Source: an uncultured Eubacterium sp. (GTDB taxonomy: Bacteria > Bacillota > Clostridia > Lachnospirales > Lachnospiraceae). From it: 64,000 bases of DNA. Of this stretch, positions 33,089 through 42,239 are shown one piece after another. Under the pieces are notes generated by a model. The model was not told the DNA's origin. It saw nothing but the letters and a program-made list of their open reading frames with translations, and did no database searches. A program made the translations under genes and the position numbers. The DNA lies in assembly GCA_910578975.1 (NCBI GenBank), contig CAJTRZ010000003.1, positions 183,542 through 247,541 of the forward strand, in the 5' to 3' direction. Numbering within the stretch: the stretch's first letter is position 1; each line of letters begins with the position of its first letter.

Positions 33089-33931
33089 CTATTCTTTTAA
33101 AAATCCAAAAATTCGGTTCGCATTTTTACCTAATATTATTTTTTTATCATTATCTGAAAGACCTGAATCTACAAAATCTTCCAGTGCCTGTGTCTGAGCA
33201 TACCATGGACTATCTGTTCCATATAAAATCCTGTCAGTTCCATGATTTTTTACCATTCTCAAGAACTGTTCATTTTCTAACTTAACAGGAAACTTTCTGT
33301 TTAATACAACTGCTGTATCCAGATATAACGGCAGACCGATGATTTTATCTTCCACTTCATCCCACATTCTCCAGCCTCCCATATGAGCCAGAATCAGTTT
33401 TTCCGGCTGAATATGCTTCCATAAATCCAATACCATATCCGGCGTACAGTGTATCGTATCCGGAAGTCCTACATCCTCTCCCGCATGGACAATAATTCCA
33501 AGACCCTTATTTGCTGCATAGTCTATAATGCGAAGATATTTCTCATCATTAAAAAAAGTATTCTGATAATCAGGATGTATCTTAATTCCTTTTAATTCCA
33601 TTGCCACAATATCATCAATAATTTCTTTGAAATTTTCACAATCCGGATGAATTGCCCCAAAATTAAATATCCTTGTCTCGTCCATTTTTTCGTTCAATTT
33701 TGCTGACAATTTGTTAATCTTTTCTGGCTGCCTTACATTGGTTGCCACAGGACATACCACTGACAAATCCATACCTGCATCTTTCGTACTGTCAGACAAT
33801 CCTTGATACGTCGGGATTCTGGCACATTTTACCTCGAACCCCTGCCCTTTTACAATATCCTTCTCCATATGGTCTATAGCACTTTCTGCAATTTTTTCAG
33901 GAAATGTATGTGTATGAATATCTATAATCAT
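33089..33931 (-). CDS. Amidohydrolase-2 family (TIM-barrel) hydrolase or decarboxylase
   Basis: The protein (280 residues from the ATG at 33931, after GGAAG) has the metal-binding DIHTHTFPE at the N-terminus, KGIKIHPDYQ, a His in IIVHAGEDVG, LAHMGGW and the final Asp in LYGTDSPWY. These are the residues of the amidohydrolase_2 group, which includes decarboxylases of aromatic acids. The longer frame up to 34021 adds N-terminal residues read through the repeats at 33990-34039. The gene is about 120 bases upstream of the CoA ligase, so they may act together. Confidence 0.82.
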   Translation of the reverse strand: MIIDIHTHTFPEKIAESAIDHMEKDIVKGQGFEVKCARIPTYQGLSDSTKDAGMDLSVVCPVATNVRQPEKINKLSAKLNEKMDETRIFNFGAIHPDCENFKEIIDDIVAMELKGIKIHPDYQNTFFNDEKYLRIIDYAANKGLGIIVHAGEDVGLPDTIHCTPDMVLDLWKHIQPEKLILAHMGGWRMWDEVEDKIIGLPLYLDTAVVLNRKFPVKLENEQFLRMVKNHGTDRILYGTDSPWYAQTQALEDFVDSGLSDNDKKIILGKNANRIFGFLKE

Positions 33932-33989
33932 TTGATCTTCCTTCTTTCCAAATTTTTTCTTCAAAAGCCTTACCGGCATACGTTTTTGA

Positions 33990-34039
33990 TAGGAACTTTT
34001 GTATTTTCCCACATTTTTCATAGGAACTTTTGCATTTTC
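33990..34039 (-). promoter_or_regulatory. Direct-repeat operator candidate upstream of the amidohydrolase
   Basis: TAGGAACTTTTGTATTTTC (33990-34008) and TAGGAACTTTTGCATTTTC (34021-34039) differ at one base and lie 31 bp apart, three helical turns. They are in the 5' leader between the predicted promoter and the start codon. Confidence 0.5.
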
Positions 34040-34060
34040 GCCTAATATTTGCTTCTATAT

Positions 34061-34089
34061 AGTATATCAAGTAGTTATTACCCACACAA
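34061..34089 (-). promoter_or_regulatory. Promoter candidate of the amidohydrolase-ligase unit
   Basis: On the minus strand TTGTGT and TATACT are spaced by 17 bases. On the plus strand a TATAAT at 34095-34100 suggests an overlapping divergent promoter for the Fic gene, but its -35 is poor. Confidence 0.5.
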
Positions 34090-34131
34090 TATGATATAAT
34101 AAAATTATGTTTGTAGAAAGGAGCAATGATT

Positions 34132-34746
34132 ATGCTGGAAAATAAATTAGGTCTGACAAACTCCTCCCAATTAGCACAAATGGAAGAAAAAATCAGTAAA
34201 ACAAAAGCTCTCCAGTTATTTGAGAATGAAATTCTTGATACTTTTGAAATAGGTACATTTTATGGTTTATCCCAGATTCACAAGTATCTATTTGAAGATA
34301 TTTATGATTTTGCCGGAAAGCTACGTCAAGTAAATATTGCAAAAAATAATTTTCGCTTTGCTCCCTTGATGTATCTGGAAATCTCTCTTGCAAACATTGA
34401 CAAAATGCCACAATCTACTTTTGATGAAATTATCGAAAAATATGTAGAAATGAATATTGCGCATCCTTTCCGCGAAGGAAATGGACGCAGCACCCGAATC
34501 TGGCTGGACTGTATTTTAAAAAAAGAATTGAAGATGGTTATAGATTGGAACAAAGTCGATAAAGAAGATTATTTGATGGCAATGGAACGCAGTCCTGTTA
34601 AAGATATTGAAATAAAAGTTCTTTTAAAAAATGCACTAACTGATAAGATTAATGACAGAGAAGTCTATATGAAAGGTATTGATGCAAGTTATCATTATGA
34701 AGGATACAACACCTACCAGACTGAAAATTTGAATAACAAGGATTAA
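34132..34746 (+). CDS. Class III Fic protein (likely AMP-transferase) with C-terminal inhibitory motif
   Basis: The 204-residue protein has the Fic core HPFREGNGRSTR near residue 112, which holds the catalytic His and the nucleotide-phosphate-binding Gly-Asn-Gly-Arg. Near the C-terminus it has SYHYEG (Ser186 to Gly191), matching the S-x-x-x-E-G inhibitory helix of class III Fic proteins such as the Neisseria enzyme. It is therefore self-inhibited and needs no separate antitoxin. I chose the ATG at 34132, which is 8 bases after AGGAG. The target protein is unknown. A terminator follows at once, so it is monocistronic. Confidence 0.88.
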   Translation: MLENKLGLTNSSQLAQMEEKISKTKALQLFENEILDTFEIGTFYGLSQIHKYLFEDIYDFAGKLRQVNIAKNNFRFAPLMYLEISLANIDKMPQSTFDEIIEKYVEMNIAHPFREGNGRSTRIWLDCILKKELKMVIDWNKVDKEDYLMAMERSPVKDIEIKVLLKNALTDKINDREVYMKGIDASYHYEGYNTYQTENLNNKD

Positions 34747-34756
34747 ATTTGAATGA

Positions 34757-34812
34757 AAAAGTAAGTTATAACTTAGTAATTTACGATTCACTAAATTATA
34801 ACTTACTTTTTT
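34757..34812 (+). terminator. Terminator of the Fic gene
   Basis: AAGTAAGTTATAA and TTATAACTTACTT form a long stem followed by TTTTG. A second hairpin (34824-34855) for the convergent iorB gene follows. Confidence 0.85.
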
Positions 34813-34823
34813 GCACTAATAAA

Positions 34824-34855
34824 ACGGAGTCACCACTGTAGATGACTCCTTTTTT
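34824..34855. terminator. Terminator between Fic and iorB, mainly for iorB
   Basis: GGAGTCA and TGACTCC pair around a loop of 10 bases. T-rich tracts follow on both strands. Confidence 0.75.
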
Positions 34856-35431
34856 CTATGCTATTTCATAGCCACGCTCAAACGCTGCTACATTAATATC
34901 AATTGTCTTTGGTGGAACAGTGTTCTTAATTACCTCTATCCACTGCTCCTTTGGAAAATCCATATGTTTCGCTGCAATACCAAGAATAATCACATTAAAT
35001 ACTCTTGAATTTCCCATGGCAAGTGCCTCTGCCTGAGCATCTACAGATATTACCTTATACTGCTCTGACAGGGATTCTATAATACCCTTCGGATACTCCG
35101 CCGCACCTGTCACTACCGGCATCGGATCGATTCTCTGGTCATTTACGATAATAACACCATCCTCCTTTAAGAAATGCGCATAACGTAATGCCTCTAATCT
35201 CTCAAATGCAATCAGCACATCCGCCTTACCCGGCTCAACAATTGGTTCAGCAACCTTCTCGCCATATCTTACGTAAGTAACAACACTGCCTCCACGCTGT
35301 GCCATACCATGTACTTCGGATAACTTTACATCATATCCTGCTGCTACAGTGATACCGCCCAATATTCTACTTGTAAGGAGAGTACCCTGACCACCAACGC
35401 CTACAATCATTATATTCTTTGTCTCTGTCAT
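34856..35431 (-). CDS. iorB: Indolepyruvate:ferredoxin oxidoreductase beta subunit
   Basis: The 191-residue protein matches the gamma-domain-type subunit of 2-oxoacid:ferredoxin oxidoreductases: NIMIVGVGGQGTLLTSRIL at the N-terminus, SEVHGMAQRGGSVVTYVRYG, and a Rossmann-like body. The ATG at 35431 follows GGGAG; it lies 3 bases after iorA's stop. With IorA it decarboxylates aryl pyruvates from aromatic amino acids to aryl-acetyl-CoA, reducing ferredoxin. Confidence 0.9.
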   Translation of the reverse strand: MTETKNIMIVGVGGQGTLLTSRILGGITVAAGYDVKLSEVHGMAQRGGSVVTYVRYGEKVAEPIVEPGKADVLIAFERLEALRYAHFLKEDGVIIVNDQRIDPMPVVTGAAEYPKGIIESLSEQYKVISVDAQAEALAMGNSRVFNVIILGIAAKHMDFPKEQWIEVIKNTVPPKTIDINVAAFERGYEIA

Positions 35432-35433
35432 GA

Positions 35434-37179
35434 TTATTCTCCCTTCTTCTTTAACGCAATTGCACCGAACTTGCAATTACTCATACAAAGTCCACAGCCA
35501 TTACACATTGTTTCATCGATTGCCACTGTTCCATCTGCATTCTTTGTCATTGCCGGACATCCCGGAACCAGACACTGTCCACACTTCACACACTTTTCAG
35601 GAATTGTGTAGCACTTGCCCTTTGGAACAAATGACTTCAATAACGCACAAGGAGACTGAGAAATAATAACAGAAACCTCATCACGTGCCACTTCTTCTTT
35701 CACAACCTTTGTTAATCTGTCTACATCAAAGGCATCTACTACCTCAACATGCTGTACACCTAATGCCTTACATAAATCAACTAAATCTACCTGATATGCT
35801 GCCTCACCAGATAATGTCTTTCCTGTTGCAGGATGCTCCTGATGACCTGTCATACCTGTTGTTGAATTATCAAGAATAATCACTGTACCTGTTGATTTGT
35901 TATATACCATATTCATAAGGGAATTTACCCCTGTATGAAGGAATGTGCTATCACCAATTACTGCCACCCAGTTTTTAATATATTCCTTGCCTTTTGCCTT
36001 CTCCATTCCATGAAGAGTAGAAATACTAGAACCCATGCAGAGTGTTGTATCAACCACACCCAATGGATTTACTGCACCTAATGTATAACACCCAATATCT
36101 CCTGCAGCATGTATTCTTAATTTCTTTAGCACTGAATATGTACTTCTGTGAGGGCAGCCCGGACATAAAATCGGTGGTCTTGCTGGTGCTTGTGCCGGCT
36201 GTTTTATGTTCGCCTTTTCACCAAGAATCTTTTCCCTCAGCATATTTGCGCTGTATTCACCTTGAATCGTGAATAAATTCTTTCCTTCACATGCAATACC
36301 CATTGCCTTTACCTGTTCCTCAATTACAGGCTCTAACTCTTCAACGATAATTAATCTGTCTACCTTGCTGGCAAATTCCTTAATCAAACCTTTCGCCAGA
36401 GGATGTACCAGACCAAGTTTTAATACCGATGCATTTGGAAGGACTTCCTTGACATACTGATAAGGAATACCACTAGTAATAATACCAATGCTTGTATCAT
36501 TATATTCTGCCTTATTAATATCTAAAGTATCTGCATCTTCTGCCATTCTGTTCATTCGCGCTTCCACTTTTACGTGCGCCGTAATCGCATTTACCGGCAT
36601 CATAACATTCTTCTGGATATTTCTCTCATAAGATTTATCTTCTATCTCTACTCTATCTTCAAGATTTACTAACCCTTGTGAATGAGCTAGTCTTGTCGTT
36701 GTTCTTAAAATAACAGGTGTATCGTACTCCTCTGATAACTCAAAAGCTCTCTTTGTAAATACTCTTGCCTCCTCACTGTCTGATGGTTCAATAACCGGAA
36801 TCATAGCAGCACGACCTACCATTCTGGTATCCTGTTCATTCTGTGAACTGTAAATACCCGGATCATCTGCCACAACTACTACCAAACCACCATTTACTCC
36901 TATATATGCTCCTGAGTAAAGTGGATCAGCCGCTACGTTCAGACCTACCATCTTCATCATACACATAGAACGGCTTCCTGCCATAGATGCGCCAATCGCC
37001 ACCTCTGCTGCAACCTTTTCATTTGGCGCCCACTCTGCATAAACACCATCATATTTTACTACGTTTTCGCTTACTTCCGTACTCGGTGTTCCCGGATATG
37101 CAGATGTTACCTTAACCCCTGCTTCATAAGCGCCCCTTGCTATAGCTTCATTGCCCAGCATAATCGTTTGTTTACTCAA
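35434..37179 (-). CDS. iorA: Indolepyruvate:ferredoxin oxidoreductase alpha subunit
   Basis: The 581-residue protein starts with the pyrimidine-binding domain (GNEAIARGAYEAGVKVTSAYPGTPSTE). It has the thiamine-diphosphate domain from about residue 350 (GDIGCYTLGAVNPLG, GDSTFLHTG) and ends in two 4Fe-4S motifs, CVKCGQCLVPGCP and CNGCGLCMSNC. The combination is typical of IorA. The operon is iorA-iorB and it probably handles Trp, Phe and Tyr breakdown; the neighbouring CoA ligase could recover energy from the aryl-acetyl-CoA. Confidence 0.93.
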   Translation of the reverse strand: MSKQTIMLGNEAIARGAYEAGVKVTSAYPGTPSTEVSENVVKYDGVYAEWAPNEKVAAEVAIGASMAGSRSMCMMKMVGLNVAADPLYSGAYIGVNGGLVVVVADDPGIYSSQNEQDTRMVGRAAMIPVIEPSDSEEARVFTKRAFELSEEYDTPVILRTTTRLAHSQGLVNLEDRVEIEDKSYERNIQKNVMMPVNAITAHVKVEARMNRMAEDADTLDINKAEYNDTSIGIITSGIPYQYVKEVLPNASVLKLGLVHPLAKGLIKEFASKVDRLIIVEELEPVIEEQVKAMGIACEGKNLFTIQGEYSANMLREKILGEKANIKQPAQAPARPPILCPGCPHRSTYSVLKKLRIHAAGDIGCYTLGAVNPLGVVDTTLCMGSSISTLHGMEKAKGKEYIKNWVAVIGDSTFLHTGVNSLMNMVYNKSTGTVIILDNSTTGMTGHQEHPATGKTLSGEAAYQVDLVDLCKALGVQHVEVVDAFDVDRLTKVVKEEVARDEVSVIISQSPCALLKSFVPKGKCYTIPEKCVKCGQCLVPGCPAMTKNADGTVAIDETMCNGCGLCMSNCKFGAIALKKKGE

Positions 37180-37325
37180 ATCTGTTTCCTGCCTCTCGTT
37201 AATATTCTTATTACTATTTTCTTATATTTTATGTGGAAAAAACCATATTTTACCACGCAAATTTTATCGAAAATTAGTACTTTATAGTCATAAAAAGTAT
37301 TATAAATTATTGTATGTTTTTAGTC

Positions 37326-37357
37326 AATAAAAGAACGAGCAGCCGTACTCGTTCTTT
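37326..37357 (-). terminator. Terminator of the TetR-type gene
   Basis: AAAGAACGAG and CTCGTTCTTT form a perfect 10-bp stem that begins inside the stop codon and is followed by TATTG on the minus strand. The T tract is short. Confidence 0.7.
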
Positions 37358-37922
37358 ACTTCAAATACATTTTCTGTTTTGGCAGCAGACTTACTGCAAT
37401 CTCCGTCATTTCTTCCGGCGTTTCTTTCATTCCGTATCTGACCCAGTTTTCCACTACCGCAATACAACCGAACACAATGTAATAACGATAATATTCATAC
37501 TGTTTCAGACTCTTATCAATATATTTATCTTTCCATCTGAGCATATATTTATCATGTATAAACTGACCTAATTTTTCATATCCGGTCTGATTCTGCATAC
37601 TAAAAGATAAAATGTCTGCCTTAGTTTTATCTTCATAAAAATATTGGAATAAAAGAGAGAAAAAACCTTCTGCATCTCCACCTTCTGTCCTCTCTACAAT
37701 TTTCTCCAAGTCTGCACATATTTCCTTCCGTAACTGCTCCAGTGTATCTACTGGATCTCTGTAATACTGATAAAACGTAGCTCTCGTTATATCTGCCTTA
37801 TCTGCCAGTTCCTTTATTGTAACATTTTCAACATTTTTATTTTTTAGAACTTCAATCAGCGCCTCTTTGATGGCTTTTTTCGTCCTTCTTATTCTTCTGT
37901 CTGTCTTTTCTAAATTTTCCAT
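37356..37922 (-). CDS. TetR-family transcription regulator
   Basis: The protein (188 residues from the ATG at 37922, after GTGGAGC) has a TetR-type DNA-binding domain: RRIRRTKKAIKEALIEVL, then NVTIKELADKADITRATFYQYYRDPVD. A ligand domain of about 130 residues is unassigned. It lies between iorA and the fatty-acid operon, with its own terminator. It could control either; the direct repeats at 33990 and the dyads before fabH are candidate sites, but nothing proves this. Confidence 0.85.
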   Translation of the reverse strand: MENLEKTDRRIRRTKKAIKEALIEVLKNKNVENVTIKELADKADITRATFYQYYRDPVDTLEQLRKEICADLEKIVERTEGGDAEGFFSLLFQYFYEDKTKADILSFSMQNQTGYEKLGQFIHDKYMLRWKDKYIDKSLKQYEYYRYYIVFGCIAVVENWVRYGMKETPEEMTEIAVSLLPKQKMYLK

Positions 37923-38084
37923 TTTTGCTCCACTCTTCTTGCCTTTATTAAAAAACATACGCTTTTCTGCATTATATTAATTTTCTGTTTACTGTAACGA
38001 TTATTACTACATTATACCTTTTCTTTCAATAAATGTACATTACTTATAACACCACAAAACAATTTCTCTATTACAGTCCTCACA

Positions 38085-39146
38085 TCAGTTCTCAAACAAT
38101 CTTTTCATTACCTGATGCACTGTAGTAATCTCCTTCTGTTCATAACTATTCCCACCACAGAACAAAAGCCCGCTATCCACATCACCCCTTGCTGCATTAA
38201 TTAATCGTTCTGTAATACAGTAAGGTATATCTGCTGGGTTACATTTTTTTAAACATCCAAGACATTTCTTTGGTAAGAACTTTTCTCCATTCATAACTTC
38301 TGTCATGAACTTATTTTTTATAGCCCTTCCCGGCATTCCCACTGGGCTTTTCACAATTGTAATATCCTCTTTGTCTGCATGGATATATGATTCTTTATAT
38401 CTAGTATCTGCATCACATTCAGTAGTTGTCACAAAAGCAGATGCCACTTGTACTCCATCCATTCCAAGAGAAAAAGCATGATTGATATCCTCTTTCTTCG
38501 AAATTCCTCCTGCCAATACAATAGGGATATGCTTTTTATACTTTTCCCGATATTTCTCTACAACTTCCTTTATATGTAATACTTCATTATCGTAACTATC
38601 AATTTTGTATTTAATTATTTCTTCTTTCGAAAAACCAAGATGACCTCCTGCCTTTGGACCTTCTATCACGATCATATCTGCTGTCGTTTTATATTTTTTA
38701 TCCCAGTATTTCAGAATAACTTCTGCAGATTTTCTCCCTGAAACAATCGGTGCAATTTTTGTCTTATAGCCTTTAACAAACTCCGGTAGTTCTACCGGCA
38801 GTCCTGCTCCTGAAATAATAATATCTGCACCAATCTTTACCGCTTCAATTACCTGCTCTTTATAATGATTCAAAGCTGTCATAATATTAAAACCTATAAT
38901 TCCATCCGGAGAGATTTTTCTTGCTTTCTGAAATTCCTGTCTGATTGCTCTTAAATTTGCCTTTAAAGGATTTTCATAAAAGTCTTTTTCTTTATAACCA
39001 ATCTGTGCTGTAGATATAATGCCGACTCCACCTTCATTCGCTACTGCTCCTGCAAGATTAGCCAGAGAAATTCCCACACCCATTCCTCCCTGGACTATCG
39101 GGATATCTGCTTTTAATTCTCCTATGATTAAAGGTCTAAAATTCAT
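38085..39146 (-). CDS. FabK/nitronate-monooxygenase-like flavoprotein with C-terminal Cys cluster
   Basis: The 353-residue protein is an FMN TIM barrel of the FabK/NMO family: IPIVQGGMGVGISLANLAGAVANEGGVGII, IIISGAGLPVELPEF, EGPKAGGHLGF and IVLAGGISKKEDI. Unlike the FabK at 46178-47107 it ends in CLGCLKKCNPADIPYC, a Cys cluster that could bind metal. It is the last gene of the fab operon and starts at the stop of accDA with a one-base overlap. A second enoyl reductase or a lipid-peroxide or nitronate detoxifying enzyme are both possible. Confidence 0.75.
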   Translation of the reverse strand: MNFRPLIIGELKADIPIVQGGMGVGISLANLAGAVANEGGVGIISTAQIGYKEKDFYENPLKANLRAIRQEFQKARKISPDGIIGFNIMTALNHYKEQVIEAVKIGADIIISGAGLPVELPEFVKGYKTKIAPIVSGRKSAEVILKYWDKKYKTTADMIVIEGPKAGGHLGFSKEEIIKYKIDSYDNEVLHIKEVVEKYREKYKKHIPIVLAGGISKKEDINHAFSLGMDGVQVASAFVTTTECDADTRYKESYIHADKEDITIVKSPVGMPGRAIKNKFMTEVMNGEKFLPKKCLGCLKKCNPADIPYCITERLINAARGDVDSGLLFCGGNSYEQKEITTVHQVMKRLFEN

Positions 39147-40864
39147 TACATTCTCCTAAATCTATTATATCTCTCCTCTACAATTTCAGCCTCTGTAAAA
39201 TTTATTCTCTCTGCTAAAAACTGCCTGATTTGAACATCTAATTGTTTTACTACACTATCCATGTTATCTACACAATAATTATCCGGTTCTCTCAAAATCT
39301 TTTCTACTACATTTAACTCTTTAATATCATGCGCAGTCATTTTCATTGCATCAGCTGCCTTGTCTGCTAATTTTCCATTTTTCCACAAAATACTGGCATA
39401 TCCTTCTGGAGAAAGCACAGAATAAACCGAGTTTTCCAGCATCCAGACTTCATTGGCTATGGCTAATGCTAATGCGCCTCCGCTTCCTCCTTCACCTACG
39501 AAAACAGATAAAATCGGAACAGCAATCCCTGACATTTCAAACAAATTTCTTGCGATTGCTTCTCCCTGTCCTCTTTCTTCAGCCTCTATTCCACAAAACG
39601 CTCCCGGTGTATCAACAAAACAGACAATCGGTCTGTGAAACTTTTCTGCCTGTTTCATAAGCCTTAATGCCTTTCGATATCCCTCTGGAGACGGCATTCC
39701 AAAATTTCTTTTGATATTCTCCTTGGTACTATGACCTTTTACCTGGGCAATCACTGTCACCGGTATTCCATGAAACCGGGCAATACCTCCCATTACTGCA
39801 CTGTCATCACCATAATATCTGTCTCCATGAAATTCTATAAAATTATCAAAAAGACTTTCGATATAATCCTCTCCTGACGGTCTTTTATTATCTCTGGAGA
39901 TCTGAACCTTTTCCCATGCTGACAACCCATTGCATACACTTTCTACTGTATCAGCGCCTTCACTATCTTTTTTTGAACAATCGTTAATTTCTTTATTTCT
40001 GTCCACTGCCCTACTATTTTTCACACAATGAACAGATATAATTTCACTGAGCGTTTCCTTTATTTGATTTCTTTCCACAACCATATCTACAAAACCATGA
40101 TCCAATAAGAACTCCGCTCTCTGAAATCCTTTTGGAAGTTTTTGTCCAATAGTCTGTTCAATTACACGGGGACCTGCAAATCCAACTAATGCTCCCTGCT
40201 CTGCAATAATTACATCTCCAAGCATAGCAAAACTCGCAGTAACTCCTCCTGTCGTCGGGTCAGTCAATACAGATATATATAAATTTCCGCTATCACTATG
40301 ACGTTTTAACGCCGCAGAAGTTTTTGCCATCTGCATCAGAGAAACAATGCCTTCCTGCATTCTGGCTCCACCAGAGCAGGAAAAAATAATCATGGGCAAT
40401 TTTTCTTTTGTAGCCTTTTCTACAGTCCTGGTAATTTTTTCCCCAACAATACTTCCCATACTTGCCATCATAAATCTTCCATCCATTACTGCAACTGCCG
40501 CCTGATGTCCATGAATTAAAACTTTTCCTGTGATTACTGCTTCATCTAATTTCGTTTTTTCTTTTAAATCCAATAATTTTTTCTCGTACTCTGCATCATT
40601 CAAGGGATTCTTAATCTCCATTCCCTCAAACCATGGTTCGAAACTTCCTTTGTCAGCAATCATTCGGATTCTTGTCCTTGCATGGATTCTGAAATATTCT
40701 CCACATTTTGGACAAATATATCCCTTTTCCTTTACCTCTTCTGACAGAACCATATTTCCACATTTTTTACATTTCGTAAACAATCCCTTTGGCACATCCG
40801 GCTTTGGAATTTTGATTGTTATATATTCATTTCTCTGCTTTTTGATTCGTTTTTGTAACTTCAA
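39146..40864 (-). CDS. accDA: Acetyl-CoA carboxyltransferase, fused beta and alpha subunits
   Basis: The 572-residue protein starts as AccD: a zinc ribbon CKKCGNMVLSEEV...CPKCG near residues 32-54, then MASMGSIVGEKI and SGGARMQEG. After a weakly conserved linker (about residues 280-325) it continues as AccA: RPSGEDYIESLF, EFHGDRYYGDD, GMPSPEGYRKALRLM, DTPGAFCGIEAEERGQ and GEGGSGGALAL. In most bacteria these are two proteins that form an alpha2-beta2 complex. The start overlaps the accC stop by four bases. It transfers CO2 from carboxybiotin on AccB to acetyl-CoA, the first step of fatty-acid synthesis. Confidence 0.95.
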   Translation of the reverse strand: MKLQKRIKKQRNEYITIKIPKPDVPKGLFTKCKKCGNMVLSEEVKEKGYICPKCGEYFRIHARTRIRMIADKGSFEPWFEGMEIKNPLNDAEYEKKLLDLKEKTKLDEAVITGKVLIHGHQAAVAVMDGRFMMASMGSIVGEKITRTVEKATKEKLPMIIFSCSGGARMQEGIVSLMQMAKTSAALKRHSDSGNLYISVLTDPTTGGVTASFAMLGDVIIAEQGALVGFAGPRVIEQTIGQKLPKGFQRAEFLLDHGFVDMVVERNQIKETLSEIISVHCVKNSRAVDRNKEINDCSKKDSEGADTVESVCNGLSAWEKVQISRDNKRPSGEDYIESLFDNFIEFHGDRYYGDDSAVMGGIARFHGIPVTVIAQVKGHSTKENIKRNFGMPSPEGYRKALRLMKQAEKFHRPIVCFVDTPGAFCGIEAEERGQGEAIARNLFEMSGIAVPILSVFVGEGGSGGALALAIANEVWMLENSVYSVLSPEGYASILWKNGKLADKAADAMKMTAHDIKELNVVEKILREPDNYCVDNMDSVVKQLDVQIRQFLAERINFTEAEIVEERYNRFRRM

Positions 40865-42219
40865 CCTACAGCTCTCCTGTCTTTGTTAAACTCTTCTATG
40901 AAATCTACATCAAAGTTTCCTGAAATAAATTTACTATTATTTATAATTTCATATTCGTAATCAATATTCGTTTCAATTCCCTCAATTACTACTTCTCCAA
41001 GGGCACTTCTCATCTTACAGATTGCTTCTTCCCGATTTTCACCATAAACAATTAACTTTGCAAGCATTGAATCATAGTAAGGTGTAACTTCACAACCTGA
41101 AAAGATAGCAGAATCTACTCTCACACCGTTTCCACCAGGAAAATGCATTTCTGTAATTCTTCCTGGACAAGGCCGGAAACCTTTATCGGGATTTTCCGCA
41201 TTGATTCTACATTCTATAGAATGCCCTTTGATTACAATATCTTTTTGTGTGAAAGGAAGTTTTTCTCCATCAGCAATTTTTATCTGCTCTTTTACAATGT
41301 CAATTCCTGTAATACTTTCTGTAATGGGATGCTCTACCTGAATTCTTGTATTCATTTCCATAAAATAATACTTTCCGGTTTTCTCCAACAAAAACTCTAT
41401 CGTTCCTGCATTTTCATATCCTGCTGCCACTGCAGCTTTTACAGCCATCTGCCCCATCTCATTCCGCAATTCTTTTGACAAAGCACTAGAAGGTGCTTCC
41501 TCGATAATCTTTTGATGGTTTCTCTGTAAGGAACAGTCCCTCTCTCCCAGATGTACTACGTTTCCATATCTATCTGCCAAAATCTGAAATTCAATATGCC
41601 TCGGATGTTCCACAAAATGCTCAATATACATAGTGTCATCACCAAAAGCCATTTCACTTTCCTTCTGCGCTGCCATAAATGCATTATCAAATTCCTCTGC
41701 ACCATATGCCACTCTCATTCCTTTGCCTCCTCCACCGGAAGCTGCTTTGATCATAACAGGATACCCTATGTTTTCAGCAATATTTTTCCCTATACTACAA
41801 TCTGTAATTCCATCATTATTTCCTGGAATCACAGGAATTCCCGCATTGATCATAGTATTTCTTGCTTCTACTTTATTTCCCATTTTCTCTATTACATCAG
41901 ACTTTGGTCCCACATATGTAATATTGCACGTTTCACACAACTTCGCAAAGGTCGGATTTTCTGATAGAAAACCAAATCCAGGATGGATAGCATCTGCCCC
42001 TGATGTAATCGCAGCACTGATAATACTCTCCATATTTAAATAACTTTCACTGGATTTTGTCTCTCCAATGCAGATTGCCTCATCTGCCAACTGTGTATGA
42101 AGTGCTTCTTTATCCGCCACAGAATATACTGCAACGGTTTGTATTCCCATTTCTCTGCAAACTCTTATAATTCTTACAGCGATTTCTCCTCTGTTTGCAA
42201 TTAACATTTTTTGTATCAC
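40861..42219 (-). CDS. accC: Biotin carboxylase
   Basis: The protein has all biotin-carboxylase marks: KMLIANRGEIAVRIIRVCREMGI, HPGFGFLSENPTFAK, the ATP-grasp glycine loop KAASGGGGKGMR, and the active-site EMNTRIQVEHP. I chose a GTG at 42219, which follows GAGGTGA by 5 bases and gives the usual short N-terminus (452 residues). It carboxylates biotin on AccB. It is 20 bases after fabZ and overlaps accDA. Confidence 0.95.
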   Translation of the reverse strand: MIQKMLIANRGEIAVRIIRVCREMGIQTVAVYSVADKEALHTQLADEAICIGETKSSESYLNMESIISAAITSGADAIHPGFGFLSENPTFAKLCETCNITYVGPKSDVIEKMGNKVEARNTMINAGIPVIPGNNDGITDCSIGKNIAENIGYPVMIKAASGGGGKGMRVAYGAEEFDNAFMAAQKESEMAFGDDTMYIEHFVEHPRHIEFQILADRYGNVVHLGERDCSLQRNHQKIIEEAPSSALSKELRNEMGQMAVKAAVAAGYENAGTIEFLLEKTGKYYFMEMNTRIQVEHPITESITGIDIVKEQIKIADGEKLPFTQKDIVIKGHSIECRINAENPDKGFRPCPGRITEMHFPGGNGVRVDSAIFSGCEVTPYYDSMLAKLIVYGENREEAICKMRSALGEVVIEGIETNIDYEYEIINNSKFISGNFDVDFIEEFNKDRRAVG

Positions 42220-42239
42220 AAAAATCACCTCAACTTCTA

